Source: Roseovarius gahaiensis
GTDB taxonomy: Bacteria; Pseudomonadota; Alphaproteobacteria; Rhodobacterales; Rhodobacteraceae
DNA: 64,000 nucleotides
NCBI RefSeq assembly: GCF_011601345.1
Contig: NZ_JAAORB010000001.1
Span: 186,001 to 250,000 of the forward strand
Direction: 5' to 3'
Under the pieces are notes generated by a model, which was given only the letters and a program-made list of their open reading frames with translations, made no database searches and was not told where the DNA came from. Below, piece by piece: positions 17,946-27,761 of the stretch (position 1 is the stretch's first letter; every line of letters begins with the position of its first letter). The position numbers and the translations under genes were made by a program.

Positions 17946-19048
17946 TCAGAGTCACCATTGTCTGAGTTGTCAGTCTCGCCATCTTGGTCAAGCATCGTGG
18001 CGGATGCAACCCGCGCGGCAAGCTTTTCAGTAAAACCTGACTGTGCCAATTCGAATGCGAGTTTTACCGCAGCCGAAACCCCCGTGGCATCTGCCGCGCC
18101 GTGCGATTTCACGACTGTTCCGTTGAGCCCCAGAAAAACGCCGCCATTGGCGCGCCGGGGGTCAATGCGCTTTTTGAGGCGCCGTAGCGAGGGATAGGCC
18201 AAGACGGATGCGAACCGCGACAAGAAAGAATACTGGAACGCTTCGCGCAAAAGGTCTGAAAACAGCGTGGCGATCCCCTCGGCGGTTTTCAGCGCGACAT
18301 TGCCGGTAAACCCGTCGGTGACGATGACATCACAGCGCGTGCCGGGTAGATCGCGGCCTTCGACAAAGCCCACAAACTCGAAATCCGAATGTTTGGCGTT
18401 GGCTGCGATCAGGTCAAACGCCTCTTTCAGCTCGGCGCGGCCTTTGTGTTCTTCGGTGCCAACATTCAAAAGTCCGACGCGGGGTCGGGTCAGACCAAAA
18501 CCGTTGCGGGCGTAAGACGTGCCCATCAGGGCATACTGCATCAGGTCTTTGGCATCGGCGCGTATGTCCGCGCCACCATCCAACATGATATTGAAACCCT
18601 GCGGATTCTTTGACGGCCAGAGCACACCGATCGCGGGGCGATAGATGCCTTTGAGTTTGCGCAGCCGCACCACCGACAACAGCATGAGGGCACCGGTATT
18701 GCCGCAGGACACGCAAACGCGCGCCTCGCCGTTGCGCACCGATTCGAGCGCCGACCACATAGACGTGTCCCGTCCATGCCGCAAAACATGGGCGGGTTTG
18801 TCTTCCATCTTGACGATTTCTGCAGCGTCGCGGATTTCGCAGCGGCCCGCCAGATTGCGGCGTTTGGCCACCAAAGGCTCAAGCTCGGCGCGCGGGCCAT
18901 GTAGAATAAACCCCAAATCGGGGTTTTTCTTTGCGGAATGGGAGATCCCGGCAACAACAGTTGCCGGTCCCTTGTCGCCGCCCATGGCATCTACAGAGAT
19001 AATGGTGCGTCCGGCACCCGCGACAGAATTTTGCGTTCCTGCGGTCAT
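17942..19048 (-). CDS. plsX: Phosphate acyltransferase PlsX
   Basis: A 368-residue peripheral membrane enzyme that makes acyl-phosphate from acyl-ACP, the first step of the PlsX/PlsY route to lysophosphatidic acid. The signature ISVDAMGGDKGP occurs at about 17-28, and a VSCGNTGALMLLS motif near 120. The last 20 residues are an acidic extension ([15 protein letters not shown]). It follows rpmF by 23 bases and overlaps fabH by 4. plsY is not in the window. Confidence 0.96.
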   Translation of the reverse strand: MTAGTQNSVAGAGRTIISVDAMGGDKGPATVVAGISHSAKKNPDLGFILHGPRAELEPLVAKRRNLAGRCEIRDAAEIVKMEDKPAHVLRHGRDTSMWSALESVRNGEARVCVSCGNTGALMLLSVVRLRKLKGIYRPAIGVLWPSKNPQGFNIMLDGGADIRADAKDLMQYALMGTSYARNGFGLTRPRVGLLNVGTEEHKGRAELKEAFDLIAANAKHSDFEFVGFVEGRDLPGTRCDVIVTDGFTGNVALKTAEGIATLFSDLLREAFQYSFLSRFASVLAYPSLRRLKKRIDPRRANGGVFLGLNGTVVKSHGAADATGVSAAVKLAFELAQSGFTEKLAARVASATMLDQDGETDNSDNGDSE

Positions 19049-19071
19049 GCGGACGCCCGCCCTTTCGATGT

Positions 19072-19278
19072 TCAGGCTGCGTCTTCGTCCAGATCGACTT
19101 CGTCAGCCATCGCGACAACTTCGCGATCTGCGTAGTGGCCACAAGCCGAGCAAACATGATGCGGACGCTTCAGTTCGCCACAGTTGGGGCATTCGTTCGG
19201 GTTGCCCGCAACCAGCGAGTCATGAGCGCGGCGATTGTTGCGGCGCGATTTCGAGACTTTGTTCTGTTGGACAGCCAT
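19072..19278 (-). CDS. rpmF: 50S ribosomal protein L32
   Basis: A 68-residue ribosomal protein L32. The N-terminus [19 protein letters not shown] is canonical, and a four-cysteine zinc ribbon (CPNC, then CSAC) occupies residues about 30-46. The C-terminal tail is acidic ([10 protein letters not shown]), as usual in alphaproteobacteria. It lies between yceD and plsX, the widely conserved order. The 149 bases upstream contain no gene and may hold a second promoter. Confidence 0.97.
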   Translation of the reverse strand: MAVQQNKVSKSRRNNRRAHDSLVAGNPNECPNCGELKRPHHVCSACGHYADREVVAMADEVDLDEDAA

Positions 19279-19427
19279 GTCGCAACCTCAATTTCCTGTG
19301 GGCCAATCGGCCCTGTTTCACGAGTGTCCGCGGCTCTTAATCCGTACCGAGCCGCCGGTTCAACCCCAAATTCCGATGAGAGCGCGAAAATACAGTGAAT
19401 CGGCACAAGGGCAAGTGGTTTTTTGGC

Positions 19428-19982
19428 TCACTGATCTTTGTCGAGCTTGTCCTTGAGCGCGGCAAGGCCCGCGAACGGTTTGGTTTCTTCTTCGCGGATC
19501 GGTTCGGCATCCGGTGGTGTGAATTCTGTTTGCGTCAACTGTGCCTCGCTGCTGCGCGGGTAGTCTGGCAGAGCAAGGGCCAGTGCCTCGGTCATCACGG
19601 CGGTCAGGTCGATCACATTGCCAAGGGGTTCAAGCGTATCATCCTCGGGCATCTCAACGTCGTCCGTTGTCTTGATGTCGGGCATATCAGTGACAAAGAC
19701 CCTTTCAACGGGCGTGTCGATCCGTGTTGTCACCGGGGCCAATGTGACGACGCAGGGTTGCACAACCGTCGCCCCCAGCTTTGCATCAAGGCGCCAATCG
19801 CGTTTGCCTTCGGATGTGATGGTGCCGACGAACGACAATTTGCGCAGGGCCTCAAGCCGCAATTCGTAGGCGATCCGCTCCATTTGCGGTTTGCCGGGGC
19901 GTAATTCGAACGTGGTCGGGCGTCCGGCGGATAGCTCTGATATGCGATATGCCGTCTTTGTCTGGCTGCTGTCATTCGTCAA
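19428..19982 (-). CDS. YceD/DUF177 protein, 23S rRNA accumulation factor
   Basis: A 184-residue DUF177 protein. Family members are needed for normal 23S rRNA levels and sit upstream of rpmF in many bacteria, as here. The start is uncertain: TTG at 19982, giving MTNDSSQTKTAYRISEL, has AAGGAA about 9 bases upstream; an ATG at 20042 in the same frame has no ribosome site and would run towards the divergent bamE gene. The charged C-terminus FAGLAALKDKLDKDQ is typical. The family's usual cysteine is reduced to one, in VVQPCVVTL. The likely promoter lies in the 86 bases shared with bamE. Confidence 0.85.
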   Translation of the reverse strand: MTNDSSQTKTAYRISELSAGRPTTFELRPGKPQMERIAYELRLEALRKLSFVGTITSEGKRDWRLDAKLGATVVQPCVVTLAPVTTRIDTPVERVFVTDMPDIKTTDDVEMPEDDTLEPLGNVIDLTAVMTEALALALPDYPRSSEAQLTQTEFTPPDAEPIREEETKPFAGLAALKDKLDKDQ

Positions 19983-20068
19983 AGCGATGTGTTCCTTTCT
20001 TGAACCGGTAGCCCACCTTGTTGTAAGCGGGATAAAAGGCATCTCGAGCCAAGATCAAGAGGGTGGAC

Positions 20069-20524
20069 ATGATTGGTATCATAAAGCGAACACGCGGCGT
20101 CATGGCCGTATTAGGTTTCGTTGCCCTCACGGCCTGCTCGGCCACTTACCAGAACCACGGTTATGTCCCGCTTGAGGAAGACCTGCAACAGTTGGTTGTC
20201 GGCGTTGATACACGGGCCACCGTGGACGATGTGATTGGCACACCGTCCGTGGCGGGTATGCTGAATGACGGCGATTATTACTACGTGCGCAGTCGGGTTC
20301 GTGAATATGGGATGTATCGCCCAGAAGTGATCGAACGGCAGGTTCTTGCGATCAGTTTTGCCGAAGATGACACGATTGCCAACATCGAGCGATTCGCGCT
20401 TGAGGATGGCAATATCGTGCCGCTGTCGCGCCGTGTCACCGACTCGTCGGTGATGGATAACGGGTTCTTGCGTCAGATTTTGGGCAATTTCGGAAATATC
20501 GACCCTTCCCAGATGTTCAACTGA
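20069..20524 (+). CDS. bamE: Outer membrane protein assembly factor BamE
   Basis: A 151-residue lipoprotein of the SmpA/OmlA family, part of the BAM complex that inserts beta-barrel proteins in the outer membrane. The signal ends at lipobox L20-T-A-C23. The body has the family pattern GVDTRATVDDVIGTPSVAGML and paired strands DYYYVRSRVREYG. ATG 20069 is preferred over GTG 20063 because AAGAGGG then sits 5-6 bases upstream. It is divergent from yceD. The core partner bamA is also in the window, about 38 kb away. Confidence 0.9.
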   Translation: MIGIIKRTRGVMAVLGFVALTACSATYQNHGYVPLEEDLQQLVVGVDTRATVDDVIGTPSVAGMLNDGDYYYVRSRVREYGMYRPEVIERQVLAISFAEDDTIANIERFALEDGNIVPLSRRVTDSSVMDNGFLRQILGNFGNIDPSQMFN

Positions 20525-20604
20525 TCCGCGACAAACCCCTGTCACATATTGCGTGTTTCAACGGCCCCACATACGATTTGTGATCGTCATGAAAGGGCGT
20601 TGGA

Positions 20605-21354
20605 ATGTCGGCATTGTGCAAAGGGCGGTATCGCGCGCGCATCGCGCAGGACAAGGCTGATCTGACTTCGGCACAAAGGTTGCGCGCCACGGCCTTCCTT
20701 GCGGGCGCAGACAGCGACGCCAGCCTGTTGGATGAGGATCCGTTCGACGAGGTTTGCACCCATGTTCTGATCGAAGAGGTCGAAGGCGGGCGTTTGGTGT
20801 GTTGCTTTCGGATGCTTGCCCTTCGGGACGGCGGCGATATCGGGCGCAGCTATTCCGCGCAGTTTTATGAATTGTCGGCCTTGGCGCAGTTTCAGGGGCC
20901 AATGGTGGAAATGGGCCGGTTCTGCATCGCCCCTGATGTGAACGATCCTGATATTCTGCGTGTGGCTTGGGGGGCGATGACGCGCTTTGTCGACGACCAT
21001 AGCGTCGAGCTTTTGTTCGGGTGTTCGTCATTTCACGGGGCGGATGCTGGCAAACATCGCGATGCGTTGACCATGCTGGCGGCACGGCATATCGCGCCGC
21101 GCCGCTGGCTGCCGCGTGTGAAATCGCCGTCTGTGGTCCGCTTTGCCCACCGCTTGCGCCGGGCCAAGCCGGATGTAAAACGCAGCATGCTTGCGATGCC
21201 GCCGCTTTTGCGCACCTATCTTATGATGGGCGGTTGGGTCAGCGATCATGCCGTGATCGACAGGCACTTGAACACCTTGCACGTGTTCACCGGACTGGAG
21301 ATTGCCGCAATCCCACCAGCACGCAAAAGGTTGTTGCGCGCCGTGGCGCAATAG
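20605..21354 (+). CDS. olsB: Ornithine-ACP N-acyltransferase (OlsB)
   Basis: A 249-residue GNAT-fold acyltransferase that adds a 3-hydroxyacyl chain to ornithine in the first step of ornithine-lipid synthesis. Landmarks are RLRATAFLAGADSD near 26-39, VMEMGRFCIAPDV in the form VEMGRFCIAPDV near 105, and a basic C-terminal part. It begins at ATG with GAAAGGG upstream. Ornithine lipids replace phospholipids under phosphate limitation and are frequent in Rhodobacteraceae. The second gene of the pathway, olsA, often adjacent, is absent; an ABC-F gene follows after 89 bases. Confidence 0.85.
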   Translation: MSALCKGRYRARIAQDKADLTSAQRLRATAFLAGADSDASLLDEDPFDEVCTHVLIEEVEGGRLVCCFRMLALRDGGDIGRSYSAQFYELSALAQFQGPMVEMGRFCIAPDVNDPDILRVAWGAMTRFVDDHSVELLFGCSSFHGADAGKHRDALTMLAARHIAPRRWLPRVKSPSVVRFAHRLRRAKPDVKRSMLAMPPLLRTYLMMGGWVSDHAVIDRHLNTLHVFTGLEIAAIPPARKRLLRAVAQ

Positions 21355-21443
21355 GGGCGGCGGACTGGTCCGTCACGCAGTTAGGGGCCACTGTGGCCAC
21401 GGTGGTGCTTGACGGCGTGCGGGGCGCAAGATAGCTCGCAGCC

Positions 21444-23276
21444 ATGGCACGTGCACCTCTTCTTCAATTATCCGATATTTCACTCACCTTCGGTGGCAAC
21501 CCGATCTTTGACAAGGTCTCGCTTGTGGTGCAACCGGGCGACCGCGTCGCGCTTGTCGGGCGCAATGGCTCGGGCAAATCGACCTTGATGAAGGTCATGG
21601 CCGGGCTGGTCGAAGCGGATTCGGGCCATCGCACCGTGCCGCCCGGTGCCAGCGTAGGGTATATGGACCAGCATCCCGACATGTCGGGGTTTTCCACCTT
21701 GGGCGAGTTTGCCGCCAGTGGCCTTGATGCGGGCGAAACCTATCGCGTGGAAATGGCGGCGGAAGGGCTGAAATTCAAACCCGATACGCCGGTGGCCACC
21801 GCATCGGGCGGAGAACGCCGCCGCGCCGCCCTGGCCAAGCTGATGGCCGAGGCGCCGGAATTGATGCTGTTGGACGAGCCGACCAACCATTTGGACATCG
21901 AAGCGATTGCATGGCTTGAGGCCGAGTTGAAAAACACCCGAACCGGGTTTGTTCTGATCAGCCACGACCGCGCATTCCTGCGCGAGCTGACACGCGCAAC
22001 GCTTTGGATCGACCGCGGTGTCATCCGCCGACAGGAAAAGGGCTTTGCCGATTTCGAAGCTTGGCGCGACAAGGTTTGGGAAGACGAGGACCAAGCCCGC
22101 CACAAGCTGAACCGCAAGATCAAGGCCGAGGCCCGGTGGGCCGTTGAAGGCATCAGCGCGCGCCGCAAGCGCAATCAGGGCCGGGTGCGCAACCTGCAAG
22201 ATCTGCGCGCCGAACGCGCCTCGCAGATCAAACGCCAAGGGGCGGCGGCCATGGATCTGGCTGCGGCACCGAAATCCGGCAAGCGTGTGATCGAAGCGAC
22301 CGAGATTTCAAAGTCTTACGAAGGCAACTGCATCCTGCGTGATTTCTCGATCCGTATTCAGCGCGGCGAACGGGTGGCCTTTGTCGGGCCGAACGGCGTG
22401 GGCAAAACGACCTTGCTCAAGCTGTTGATGAAAGAGATCGAGCCTGATCAGGGCACCGTGCAGCATGGCACCAATCTGTTGCCTGCCGTGTTCGATCAAT
22501 CCCGCGCGCAGTTGGACCCGGAAATGACGCTTTGGGACAGTCTGACCGGCGACAAGGACATGCGCGTATCAGGGCAGGCCGATCAGGTGATGGTGCGCGG
22601 ACAGCCCAAGCATGTGGTTGGCTACCTCAAGGAATTTCTGTTCGACGAACGGCAAGTGCGCGCGCCGGTTAAATCACTGTCGGGCGGCGAAAAGGCACGG
22701 TTGTTGCTGGCCAAGCTGATGGCGCGGGAAAGCAACCTTTTGGTGCTGGATGAGCCGACCAACGATCTGGATATCGAAACCCTTGATCTGCTTCAGGAAT
22801 TGTTGGACGATTTCGACGGCACGGTCCTTTTGGTCAGCCACGACCGCGATTTTCTGGATCGCGTGGCCACCACGACCATCGCGATGGAAGGGGACGGGCG
22901 TGCGACGGTCTATGCCGGCGGCTGGAGCGATTACCGCGCGCAGCGAGGCACCGATAACCCTGACACGATATCGAAATCGACCACGTCAGCCTCACCTTCT
23001 GCCGAGGCGGTATCCGGCGAAAAGCCAAAGCAAACAAAGGCCTCCGGCCTGTCGTTCACCGAAAAACACCGGCTTGAGGCACTGCCCCAAGACATGCAGC
23101 GACTGGAGGCCGAGATTGCGAAACTGGAACAGTTGTTGGCCGACCCCGACTTGTTCACCCGAGAGCCGGTGAAATTCAAGAAAGCGACCGAGGCGCTGAC
23201 CGCGCGGCAAACGGCCTTGCAAGAGGCCGAGGACGAGTGGTTGCGACTTGAAGAAAAGGCCGAAAAGGGTGCATGA
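21444..23276 (+). CDS. ABC-F family ATPase (Uup-like)
   Basis: A 610-residue cytosolic protein with two ABC ATPase domains and no membrane segment, so not a transporter. Walker A motifs are GRNGSGKST at about 39-47 and GPNGVGKTT near 315; signature motifs ASGGERRR and LSGGEKARL, and Walker B LLDEPTNHLD and VLDEPTNDLD are present. A basic inter-domain linker lies at about 210-275, and a C-terminal coiled coil from about 535 (LEAEIAKLEQLLADPDLF) is the Uup-type tail that binds DNA. Family members act on the ribosome or on replication intermediates. It follows olsB. Confidence 0.92.
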   Translation: MARAPLLQLSDISLTFGGNPIFDKVSLVVQPGDRVALVGRNGSGKSTLMKVMAGLVEADSGHRTVPPGASVGYMDQHPDMSGFSTLGEFAASGLDAGETYRVEMAAEGLKFKPDTPVATASGGERRRAALAKLMAEAPELMLLDEPTNHLDIEAIAWLEAELKNTRTGFVLISHDRAFLRELTRATLWIDRGVIRRQEKGFADFEAWRDKVWEDEDQARHKLNRKIKAEARWAVEGISARRKRNQGRVRNLQDLRAERASQIKRQGAAAMDLAAAPKSGKRVIEATEISKSYEGNCILRDFSIRIQRGERVAFVGPNGVGKTTLLKLLMKEIEPDQGTVQHGTNLLPAVFDQSRAQLDPEMTLWDSLTGDKDMRVSGQADQVMVRGQPKHVVGYLKEFLFDERQVRAPVKSLSGGEKARLLLAKLMARESNLLVLDEPTNDLDIETLDLLQELLDDFDGTVLLVSHDRDFLDRVATTTIAMEGDGRATVYAGGWSDYRAQRGTDNPDTISKSTTSASPSAEAVSGEKPKQTKASGLSFTEKHRLEALPQDMQRLEAEIAKLEQLLADPDLFTREPVKFKKATEALTARQTALQEAEDEWLRLEEKAEKGA

Positions 23277-23335
23277 TCTTGCCAATTGGTGTCGTTTGGC
23301 TATCGTGCGGCTGTGCAAGTAAGGTGTAAACGTCG

Positions 23336-24118
23336 ATGGCCAGTGACAGACCGCTGAAAGACAAGATCAGGCTTTTATACGAAGGTCGCAGCAAACGGGC
23401 CACGCGATTTCGCTACGGCCTGTTGATTTTCGATGTGCTTACAATCGCGTTTTTTCTGGCCACTGCGACTATGCAACTGACGCCGGCGCTGATTGCAGCG
23501 GATGCTGTCATTGCTTTTGTGATTGTCCTCGACTTGGCGATGCGGTTCTGGATTTCGGAAAATCGAACGCGCATGATGCGACAGATTTACGTGATTGTGG
23601 ATGTCGTCGTGCTGTTTTCCCTGCTGGTGGCGCCATTTATCGGGCAGGGGCTGGCGGTGTTGCGCGTTCTGCGGGCCCTGCGGTTGATCCATTCTTATTA
23701 TCTGCTCAAGGATCTGCGGCGGGACTCGTTGTTTTTCCGCCGTCATGAGGATGCCATTCTGGCGGCTGTCAACCTGCTGGTGTTCATATTCGCCATGACC
23801 GCGCTTGTGCAGGTGTTGCGTGGCGGCGACGAGCCGGGTTTGGACAGCTACATTGACTCTTTGTATTTCACGGTTGCGACGCTGACCACCACGGGATTTG
23901 GCGACATCACCATGACGACACCATTGGGCAGGCTGCTGTCCGTCGGCATCATGGTTGTCGGCGTAGGCCTGTTCCTACAACTGGCCCGCGCGATTTTTTC
24001 CCCCACCAAGGTCAAACATAAATGCCCGGAATGCGGGCTGATCAAGCATGACGTAGATGCGATTTTCTGCAAACATTGCGGTCACGACCTGAAGATCGAG
24101 ACCGAGGGTGCCATCTGA
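23336..24118 (+). CDS. Voltage-gated-type K+ channel with C-terminal zinc ribbon
   Basis: A 260-residue six-helix ion channel of the inner membrane. Helices span roughly 24-46, 50-72, 84-106, an S4-like segment with regularly spaced arginines (LRVLRALRLIHSYYLL, about 108-123), 140-162 and 198-220. The pore loop carries TTTGFGD at about 183-189, the K+ selectivity filter in its GFGD form. After S6 a short tail holds CPEC near 230 and CKHC near 245, a four-cysteine zinc ribbon not usual for bacterial Kv channels. It is convergent with the SDR gene, 9 bases apart. The ribbon suggests a redox- or metal-sensitive gate, or an assembly module (inference). Confidence 0.85.
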   Translation: MASDRPLKDKIRLLYEGRSKRATRFRYGLLIFDVLTIAFFLATATMQLTPALIAADAVIAFVIVLDLAMRFWISENRTRMMRQIYVIVDVVVLFSLLVAPFIGQGLAVLRVLRALRLIHSYYLLKDLRRDSLFFRRHEDAILAAVNLLVFIFAMTALVQVLRGGDEPGLDSYIDSLYFTVATLTTTGFGDITMTTPLGRLLSVGIMVVGVGLFLQLARAIFSPTKVKHKCPECGLIKHDVDAIFCKHCGHDLKIETEGAI

Positions 24119-24127
24119 TCGACACCT

Positions 24128-24883
24128 TTATTGCATGCGCAAGGCTCCATCCAGCCGGATCACCTCGCCGTTCAGGTAATCGCATTCGACGATAAACCGC
24201 GCCAGTGCTGCGTATTCCGCCGGATCGCCCAGACGTTTGGGAAACGTCACGTCTTGGGCCAACTGGTCCTGCACCTCTTGCGGCAAACCTTGCATCATCG
24301 GGGTCAGAAAAATGCCGGGTGCGATGGCCATCACGCGGATGCCGTCGCGGGCCAAATCCCGCGCCATGGGCAATGACAGGCCCGCAATCCCGCCTTTCGA
24401 CGCGGCATAGGCCGCTTGGCCCTTTTGTCCGTCGAACGCGGCGATGGAGGCGGTGTTGATAATCACGCCCCGCTCGCCATTTGGGCCGGGCGCGTTCTTG
24501 GCGATTTCGGCCGCGGCCAGCCGCGCGACGTTGAAGCTGCCCACAAGATTGATGTCGATGGTGCGGCGGAAGGCCTCCAGATCATGTGGCCCGTTTTTGC
24601 CAAGGGTCTTTTCGCCGGTGGCAATCCCGGCACAGTTCACCGCAGCGGTAATCTTGCCCATTTGCGCGTTGGCCGTTGCCACCGCATGTTGCACCGATGC
24701 CTCATCCGTCACATCGGTTTCCACGAATGTCGCGCCGATCTCGTGGGCGACCGTTTCGCCGCGGGCGCTGTCGCGGTCCAGAATGGTGACCTGCGCGCCC
24801 TGATCGCGAAAATGGCGGGCTGTGGCCTCGCCCAAGCCAGAGGCGCCCCCGGTGATGATCGCGGCAGTGTCTGTCATGCGCAT
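24128..24883 (-). CDS. 3-hydroxyacyl-CoA dehydrogenase type SDR (HSD10-like)
   Basis: A 251-residue classical short-chain dehydrogenase. The NAD-binding TGGASGLG is at 11-18, NCAGIA at 83-88, the catalytic S146 in NTASIA, and Y159/K163 in YAASKGG. The PNGERGVIINTASIAAFDG insert resembles type II 3-hydroxyacyl-CoA dehydrogenases, which act in beta-oxidation of short or branched acyl-CoA. The start ATG at 24883 has GGAG 8 bases upstream; a second ATG lies 6 bases later. It is downstream of the molybdenum hydroxylase genes by 88 bases, and a functional link is possible but not shown. Confidence 0.88.
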   Translation of the reverse strand: MRMTDTAAIITGGASGLGEATARHFRDQGAQVTILDRDSARGETVAHEIGATFVETDVTDEASVQHAVATANAQMGKITAAVNCAGIATGEKTLGKNGPHDLEAFRRTIDINLVGSFNVARLAAAEIAKNAPGPNGERGVIINTASIAAFDGQKGQAAYAASKGGIAGLSLPMARDLARDGIRVMAIAPGIFLTPMMQGLPQEVQDQLAQDVTFPKRLGDPAEYAALARFIVECDYLNGEVIRLDGALRMQ

Positions 24884-24971
24884 GGCGGTCTCCGATCGTT
24901 TAAATGAACATGTGTTCAGATAACCTGCGACGGGGGCGCTGTCAAAGGCGATGCGGCCTTGGCCGAAGGTG

Positions 24972-27215
24972 TCAGACGAAAACAACGTGCTTGTTGAACG
25001 GCATCTCGCGCAGCCGTTTGCCCGTGGCCGCAAAAATTGCGTTGGCAAGGGCAGGGGCGGCGGGGGGCACGGGCGGTTCGCCAACCCCGCGCACGGCGCT
25101 GTCGTTTTCCAATCCGCGCACGGAAATCTGCGGGCATTGGTAGAGACGCAGAAACGGGAAGCTGTCGAAATTATCTTGGGTCGCGCGACCTTCGGAATAG
25201 GTGATTTCGGACATGATCGCGTGGCCAAGGCCCCAAATCACACCGCCCTGAACCTGATTTTCGAAATTCACCGGGTCGATGACCCGCCCGACCTCGGCGG
25301 CGACAAAGACCTTGTCGATGCGTATACCATCAGCTGTGTCGGTGACCTCGACCACCTCGGCGCAGGGCACGCCGAAGGACAGGCAATAGGCCACCCCGCG
25401 CCCTTGTCCCTCAGCCAACGGCTTACCCCAATCGGACATCTCGCCCACGGCCTCCAGCACCTTGCGGGACGGGGCGTGGTTGCACAGTCTCAAGCGTTCT
25501 TCCAGCGGATCGGCCCCTGCGGCGTGGATCAGTTCGTCAAGGAAGCTGTCATGAAAGAACCCGTTGGTCGATGCCCCGACCGAGCGCCACGAGCTGACCG
25601 GGGCCAGCCCTTGGGCACGGTAGCCGGTGACGCGGTAATCGGGGATGGCAAACGGCTGATCCCATGCGCCGGCCACGATCTGAAGGTCAGGGCCTGCCGC
25701 GGGTAGCCCCTGACGGCCAAGCTGTGACGCTAGAACCGAAGGCATGGCAAGCCCTAGGTCAAACGCTGTCACCTGACCGTCGGCGACCGCGCCGCGCCCT
25801 CGTGCCATGGCAATCTGGCGCGGGAAATCGTGCATCATATCCTCTTCGCGGGACAGGGTCAGTTTGACAGGCGTGCCTTTGACCGCACGCGCCAAGTGCG
25901 CCGCTTGCCGCACGACGGTATCTTCCAGACGGTGGCCAAAGCTGCCGCCGATCACCTGCCCATGTACATGCACGTCATCCGCATCATGCCCGGTGATTTG
26001 CGCCACGTTATCCTGCACAAACCGTGGTATCTGCGTGCCGGTCCAGACATCGACGCGGGCATCGGTGACCAGGACCGTGGCGTTCACCGGCTCAAGCGGG
26101 GCGTGGGCCAGATAGGGCGCGCGATACTCGGCCTGCACGGCGTCTGTTGCGGCGAGGGTGGCCTCGACATCGCCCTCGTCTTTGAAACGGCTGTCGCGAG
26201 AAGCTGCATCAAAACTATCGGCCAGAATGCGCCAATGGTCGTCCATCGCGGCGGGATAGAGGTCTGTCTCATCCCATTCGATCTTAACCGCGTTCACCGC
26301 TTGCATGGCGCGCCATGTGTTGTCGGCCAGAACACCAACACCGCCGGGAATGGCGATAACCTTGTGCACGCCGCGCATGGTTTCGGCCTCTGACGCGTCG
26401 AACCCGCGCAATGTGCCGCCTTGCCGGGGGTTTGTGCGCACCGCCGCGTGCAGCATGCCCTCCAGCTCAACATCAATTCCGTAGGCCTGTGTGCCGGTCG
26501 ATTTGGCGACCATGTCCAGACGTTGCATGTTGTGCCCGACCAGCCGCCATTCAGATGGGTCGCGGAGCGTGACATCGGTGACAGGATCGGTCTGCGCGAC
26601 GGTATCCACCAAATCGGTATAGGGCAGGCGGGTGCCATCGGGTAAAATCACCGCCCCGTTCTCTGTGTGCAGATCATCGGCGTTGTGACCTGTTTGCGCC
26701 GCTGCCGCCGCCTTGAGCGTTTCACGCGCCACGGCCCCGGCATGGCGCAGTTTGTCCCACGCATCCGGCACGGTGGTCGAACCGCCGGTGACTTGGATGC
26801 CAAAGAGCTTCATCGGCACGTCCGCCACCGCGCGCGCGGTCTCAGCCATCCAGCCGTCATCGGTGGCGGCAAAGGGCACGGCATCGCCCGACAGGGCGGT
26901 GTTGTAATAGGCCGGGCTTGGTGGGCCGGGATCGACCGTGACCTGATCCAGGGACACGTCCAACTCTTCGGCGATCAAGGCCGCCTGTAGGTGATAGGCC
27001 CCTTGGCCCAGATCGGCGCGCGGCGTGATTAGGGTGATGCCCTGCGGCGTGATCAGCACGTAGGGCGTCAGCGCGGCCGCGTCCTTGCCCAAAGTGTCCA
27101 GCAACGGGTTGTGGTGCGGGCGTTTGTACATCACCACGCCAAAGGCCACGCCCCCCGCCATGGCGGCAGACCCGATCAGAAAAGTCCGGCGGGCGATTTT
27201 TCCGGCGCGGCTCAT
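24972..27215 (-). CDS. Tat-exported molybdenum hydroxylase large subunit (IorB type)
   Basis: A 747-residue molybdopterin subunit of the xanthine oxidase family, of the membrane-associated isoquinoline 1-oxidoreductase or aldehyde dehydrogenase type. The N-terminus has a twin-arginine signal, [18 protein letters not shown], so the enzyme is folded in the cytosol and exported. Cofactor-binding segments are visible: [23 protein letters not shown] and the C-terminal [18 protein letters not shown] with the catalytic glutamate region. The start overlaps the small-subunit stop as ATGA. No FAD subunit, XdhC-like chaperone or cytochrome gene is adjacent; electron transfer from the exported enzyme to the respiratory chain is inferred. 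Confidence 0.88.
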   Translation of the reverse strand: MSRAGKIARRTFLIGSAAMAGGVAFGVVMYKRPHHNPLLDTLGKDAAALTPYVLITPQGITLITPRADLGQGAYHLQAALIAEELDVSLDQVTVDPGPPSPAYYNTALSGDAVPFAATDDGWMAETARAVADVPMKLFGIQVTGGSTTVPDAWDKLRHAGAVARETLKAAAAAQTGHNADDLHTENGAVILPDGTRLPYTDLVDTVAQTDPVTDVTLRDPSEWRLVGHNMQRLDMVAKSTGTQAYGIDVELEGMLHAAVRTNPRQGGTLRGFDASEAETMRGVHKVIAIPGGVGVLADNTWRAMQAVNAVKIEWDETDLYPAAMDDHWRILADSFDAASRDSRFKDEGDVEATLAATDAVQAEYRAPYLAHAPLEPVNATVLVTDARVDVWTGTQIPRFVQDNVAQITGHDADDVHVHGQVIGGSFGHRLEDTVVRQAAHLARAVKGTPVKLTLSREEDMMHDFPRQIAMARGRGAVADGQVTAFDLGLAMPSVLASQLGRQGLPAAGPDLQIVAGAWDQPFAIPDYRVTGYRAQGLAPVSSWRSVGASTNGFFHDSFLDELIHAAGADPLEERLRLCNHAPSRKVLEAVGEMSDWGKPLAEGQGRGVAYCLSFGVPCAEVVEVTDTADGIRIDKVFVAAEVGRVIDPVNFENQVQGGVIWGLGHAIMSEITYSEGRATQDNFDSFPFLRLYQCPQISVRGLENDSAVRGVGEPPVPPAAPALANAIFAATGKRLREMPFNKHVVFV

Positions 27216-27676
27216 TCCGGCGCCTCGCGCAGCTTGGCGGCGGCGGTTTTTACAGCGGCGCGGAGACGTGGGTAGGTGCCACATCGGCACAGGTTTCCGC
27301 TCAGCGCGTCGTTGATCTGCTCGTATGACGGATCGGGCGTTTGCGCCAAAAGCGCGGCGGCCTGCACGATCTGCCCAGATTGACAGTAGCCGCATTGCGC
27401 CACCTGATGGTCGACCCACGCCGCCTGAACCGCGTGCAAGGCGTCAGGCGTTCCCAAGCCATGGATCGTGATCACCGGTCCCCAAACATCCCCGACACGC
27501 GTCTGGCACGCGCGCACGGCAGCGCCATCGATTTGCACGGTGCAAGCCCCGCATTGCGCGATGCCGCAGCCGTATTTCACACCGGTCAGCCCCAATTCGT
27601 CGCGCAGCACCCACAAAAGCGGCATGTCGGGTTCGATATCAAGGCTTTGCGTGACGTTATCCACCGTCAATTCCAT
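27212..27676 (-). CDS. (2Fe-2S) subunit of the molybdenum hydroxylase (IorA type)
   Basis: A 154-residue iron-sulfur subunit with two [2Fe-2S] centres. The plant-ferredoxin-type site uses C37, C42, C45 and C57 ([17 protein letters not shown]), and the second site C95, C98, C130 and C132 (CGYCQSG and LCRCGTY). The length matches small subunits of isoquinoline oxidoreductase-like enzymes. ATG 27676 ([17 protein letters not shown]) follows GAAAGGCG; an upstream extension to 27808 was rejected. It lacks its own Tat signal and would be carried out with the large subunit, with which it overlaps. Confidence 0.9.
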   Translation of the reverse strand: MELTVDNVTQSLDIEPDMPLLWVLRDELGLTGVKYGCGIAQCGACTVQIDGAAVRACQTRVGDVWGPVITIHGLGTPDALHAVQAAWVDHQVAQCGYCQSGQIVQAAALLAQTPDPSYEQINDALSGNLCRCGTYPRLRAAVKTAAAKLREAPE

Positions 27677-27761
27677 ATCAGCGCCTTTCGCCTTTCGCAG
27701 TTGAAGCCGAGAGTAAACTGAATGGTTCAGATGTCCAGATGATTGGAGTGCGTGGTTGATT

